From: Halieaceae bacterium
GTDB lineage: Bacteria > Pseudomonadota > Gammaproteobacteria > Pseudomonadales > Halieaceae
NCBI GenBank assembly: GCA_003523185.1
Contig: DPGN01000028.1
Span: 10,878-18,973, forward strand
Reading direction: 5' to 3'
Length of the DNA stretch: 8,096 bases
The translations under genes were made by a program, and so were the position numbers. Shown here in pieces: positions 6,747 to 8,096 of this stretch; position 1 is the stretch's first letter, and the number at the start of each line of letters is the position of its first letter. Under the pieces are notes generated by a model. It saw nothing but the letters and a program-made list of their open reading frames with translations, ran no database searches and had not been told where the DNA came from.

Positions 6747-7201
6747 TGGTTCGCCTGTTACTCTCGATGATGATTTTTTGGTCCGCTCAATCGCTGGCGG
6801 TCATTGAAACGTATGAGTTCAGCTCGCCCGACCTGGAAATGCGTTATAAGGCCTTAAGTCAAGAGCTCCGTTGCCCCAAATGCCAAAATCAGAATATCGC
6901 TGACTCAAACGCACCGATCTCCCGAGACTTGCGCGCGATTGTGCACCAGCAGCTAGAAGCCGGTGCTACCGATAAAGAGATCATCGAATTCCTTGTGGAC
7001 CGCTACGGTGAATTTGTTCGATACCGACCAGGCGTGGATTCGAACACTTTGTGGTTGTGGTCGGCTCCGATCATTCTTCTCATCATGGCGGTAGCTGTTG
7101 TGGTGACCCAAATACGAAAAGACAGGGATCGTCAAACGATCTCCTCTAACGCGGAACGCGCAAACAGGTTAAGAGAGAAGTTCGATGGGGATCCATCGTG
7201 A
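6746..7201 (+). CDS. ccmH: Cytochrome c maturation thiol oxidoreductase CcmH
   Basis: CcmH (called CcmL or Ccl2 in some species) is a membrane-anchored periplasmic protein that reduces or presents the CXXCH cysteines of apocytochrome c in the CcmFHI complex. The 151-residue product has a signal peptide at about 1-18. A short three-helix domain follows with the hallmark ELRCPKCQNQNIADSNAPIS (40-59) and the redox pair C43/C46. Then come DLRAIVHQQLEAGATDKEI and the family motif FLVDRYGEFVRYRP (82-95). The C-terminal membrane helix lies at about 104-122, with a basic tail after it. A GGAGG at 6732-6736 lies 9 nt before the ATG. The size shows this is the stand-alone form, with the TPR part encoded by the next gene. 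Its TGA overlaps the ccmI start as GTGA. Confidence 0.96.
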   Translation: MVRLLLSMMIFWSAQSLAVIETYEFSSPDLEMRYKALSQELRCPKCQNQNIADSNAPISRDLRAIVHQQLEAGATDKEIIEFLVDRYGEFVRYRPGVDSNTLWLWSAPIILLIMAVAVVVTQIRKDRDRQTISSNAERANRLREKFDGDPS

Positions 7202-8096
7202 ACGATCTACTTCCGATCGCGGCAGGTTTATGTGCCATCGCAGCGTTGTTTCTGACGGTATTGCCCGCGTTTTGGACCCGGCAACTTGAGGGTGATTCGC
7301 TGGATGATTGGCTGGCCGTTCGTAAAACGGAAACAGACGATGCCGAACTGTTGAGTGATGCGCAGCTGCGGGTCTGGGATGACAAGGACAGTGAGCAAGC
7401 GGCACAAATGATTGAAGGAGGGGCTTCTAGCTGGCGTTACCAAGTCGTGTTGGTCCTCGCGCTGATTGCCGCCACGTTGGCGATTTACGACCGATTAGGT
7501 GCTTATGAAGATGTTCAAATTACCCGCGCTATCGTCGATCTTGGTGCCGCTTCGCCCGAGGACGTGATTGAGCTTGTGACACGAATCGAGCAGCGGTCTG
7601 GTGAACGTCCAAAGAATCTTGATTATCGATCGCTGCTGGGCGAGTACTACATTTCTACGGGGCGTGCGTCTGAGGCGCTTGCAAACTTTGAGGCGATTTT
7701 AGAGGAGGCTCCTGAGGCGCCTGATGTCTTGGGGCGGGCGGCGCAAGCGGAGTTTATTGTCAACGGGCAGGCATTGAATACTCGAGCACGGCAGCGCGCA
7801 GAGAGAGCTCTCGCGTCTGATCCAAGACAAAAATCGGCACTTGCGACTTTGGCTATGGGCGAGTTTGGTCAGGGTAACTATATTCAAGCTATTGGGTATA
7901 TGCGGGTGCTTCGAGATTTGGAGGTCCCGGGCTCTGAAGCTCACGAGTTAATGAAGAGTGCCATCGCGGAGTCCGAATCCCGCATGGCTCAGGCGAGTAC
8001 CCAGCAAGCGTCGCCATCGGATAAGCCGCCGGCTGACATGAGTGCCGGCGTGACGGTGATTGTCACGCTCGATGAAACGGTTGAAGCCTCGGCTTA
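7198..8096 (+). CDS. ccmI: Cytochrome c biogenesis TPR protein CcmI (3' end beyond window)
   Basis: CcmI (CycH) is a membrane-bound chaperone of the heme ligation complex that captures the C-terminus of apocytochromes c in the periplasm. The frame from the GTG at 7198 stays open for 299 codons to the window edge, without a stop. It shows the CcmI layout: membrane helix about 5-24, a cytoplasmic loop about 25-79 containing acidic stretches, and a second helix about 82-97. A periplasmic region follows, with TPR-like pairs such as LDYRSLLGEYYISTGRASEA (141-160), LANFEAILEEAPEAP (161-175) and a repeat around 213-240. After a Ser/Pro/Gln-rich linker (264-281), VTVIVTLDETVEA (285-297) marks the start of the C-terminal beta-rich domain seen in gammaproteobacterial CcmI. 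The gene is expected to end a few hundred bases beyond the window. It overlaps ccmH by 4 bp, with GGGGA 6 nt upstream of the GTG. Confidence 0.93.
   Translation, partial: MNDLLPIAAGLCAIAALFLTVLPAFWTRQLEGDSLDDWLAVRKTETDDAELLSDAQLRVWDDKDSEQAAQMIEGGASSWRYQVVLVLALIAATLAIYDRLGAYEDVQITRAIVDLGAASPEDVIELVTRIEQRSGERPKNLDYRSLLGEYYISTGRASEALANFEAILEEAPEAPDVLGRAAQAEFIVNGQALNTRARQRAERALASDPRQKSALATLAMGEFGQGNYIQAIGYMRVLRDLEVPGSEAHELMKSAIAESESRMAQASTQQASPSDKPPADMSAGVTVIVTLDETVEASA

Overview
The window looks like ordinary chromosomal DNA from a gammaproteobacterium. The Ccm proteins, TtcA and their signature motifs line up closely with the enterobacterial and pseudomonad versions. CcmH and CcmI are separate genes, as in Pseudomonas-type bacteria, rather than fused as in E. 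coli. A marine lineage such as the OM60/NOR5 (Halieaceae) group is a guess from the gene style and is not shown by the sequence.

Layout: positions 1-437 hold the 5' part of a malate dehydrogenase gene (mdh) on the minus strand. A divergent intergenic region (438-618) follows, with a plausible promoter in each direction. From 619 to the right edge everything is on the plus strand and tightly packed: ttcA, ccmA, ccmB, ccmC, ccmD, ccmE, ccmF, ccmG, ccmH, and a ccmI cut off by the window end. Most junctions overlap or are a few bases apart. The only gap above 5 bp is 59 bp between ccmB and ccmC.

The nine ccm genes make up a complete System I cytochrome c maturation pathway. CcmA and CcmB, with CcmC and CcmD, load heme onto the periplasmic heme chaperone CcmE and release holo-CcmE by ATP hydrolysis. 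CcmF with CcmH and CcmI forms the heme ligation complex. CcmG and CcmH keep the CXXCH cysteines of apocytochrome c reduced. All the key residues I looked for are present: Walker motifs in CcmA, WWD motifs and axial histidines in CcmC and CcmF, His124 in CcmE, and CXXC motifs in CcmG and CcmH.

The main local features are the translational coupling of the tRNA-thiolation gene ttcA to the front of the ccm operon, and the use of GTG starts by six of the nine ccm genes, often in GTGA stop/start overlaps. I found no mobile element, CRISPR array, RNA gene or evidence of an undescribed system.
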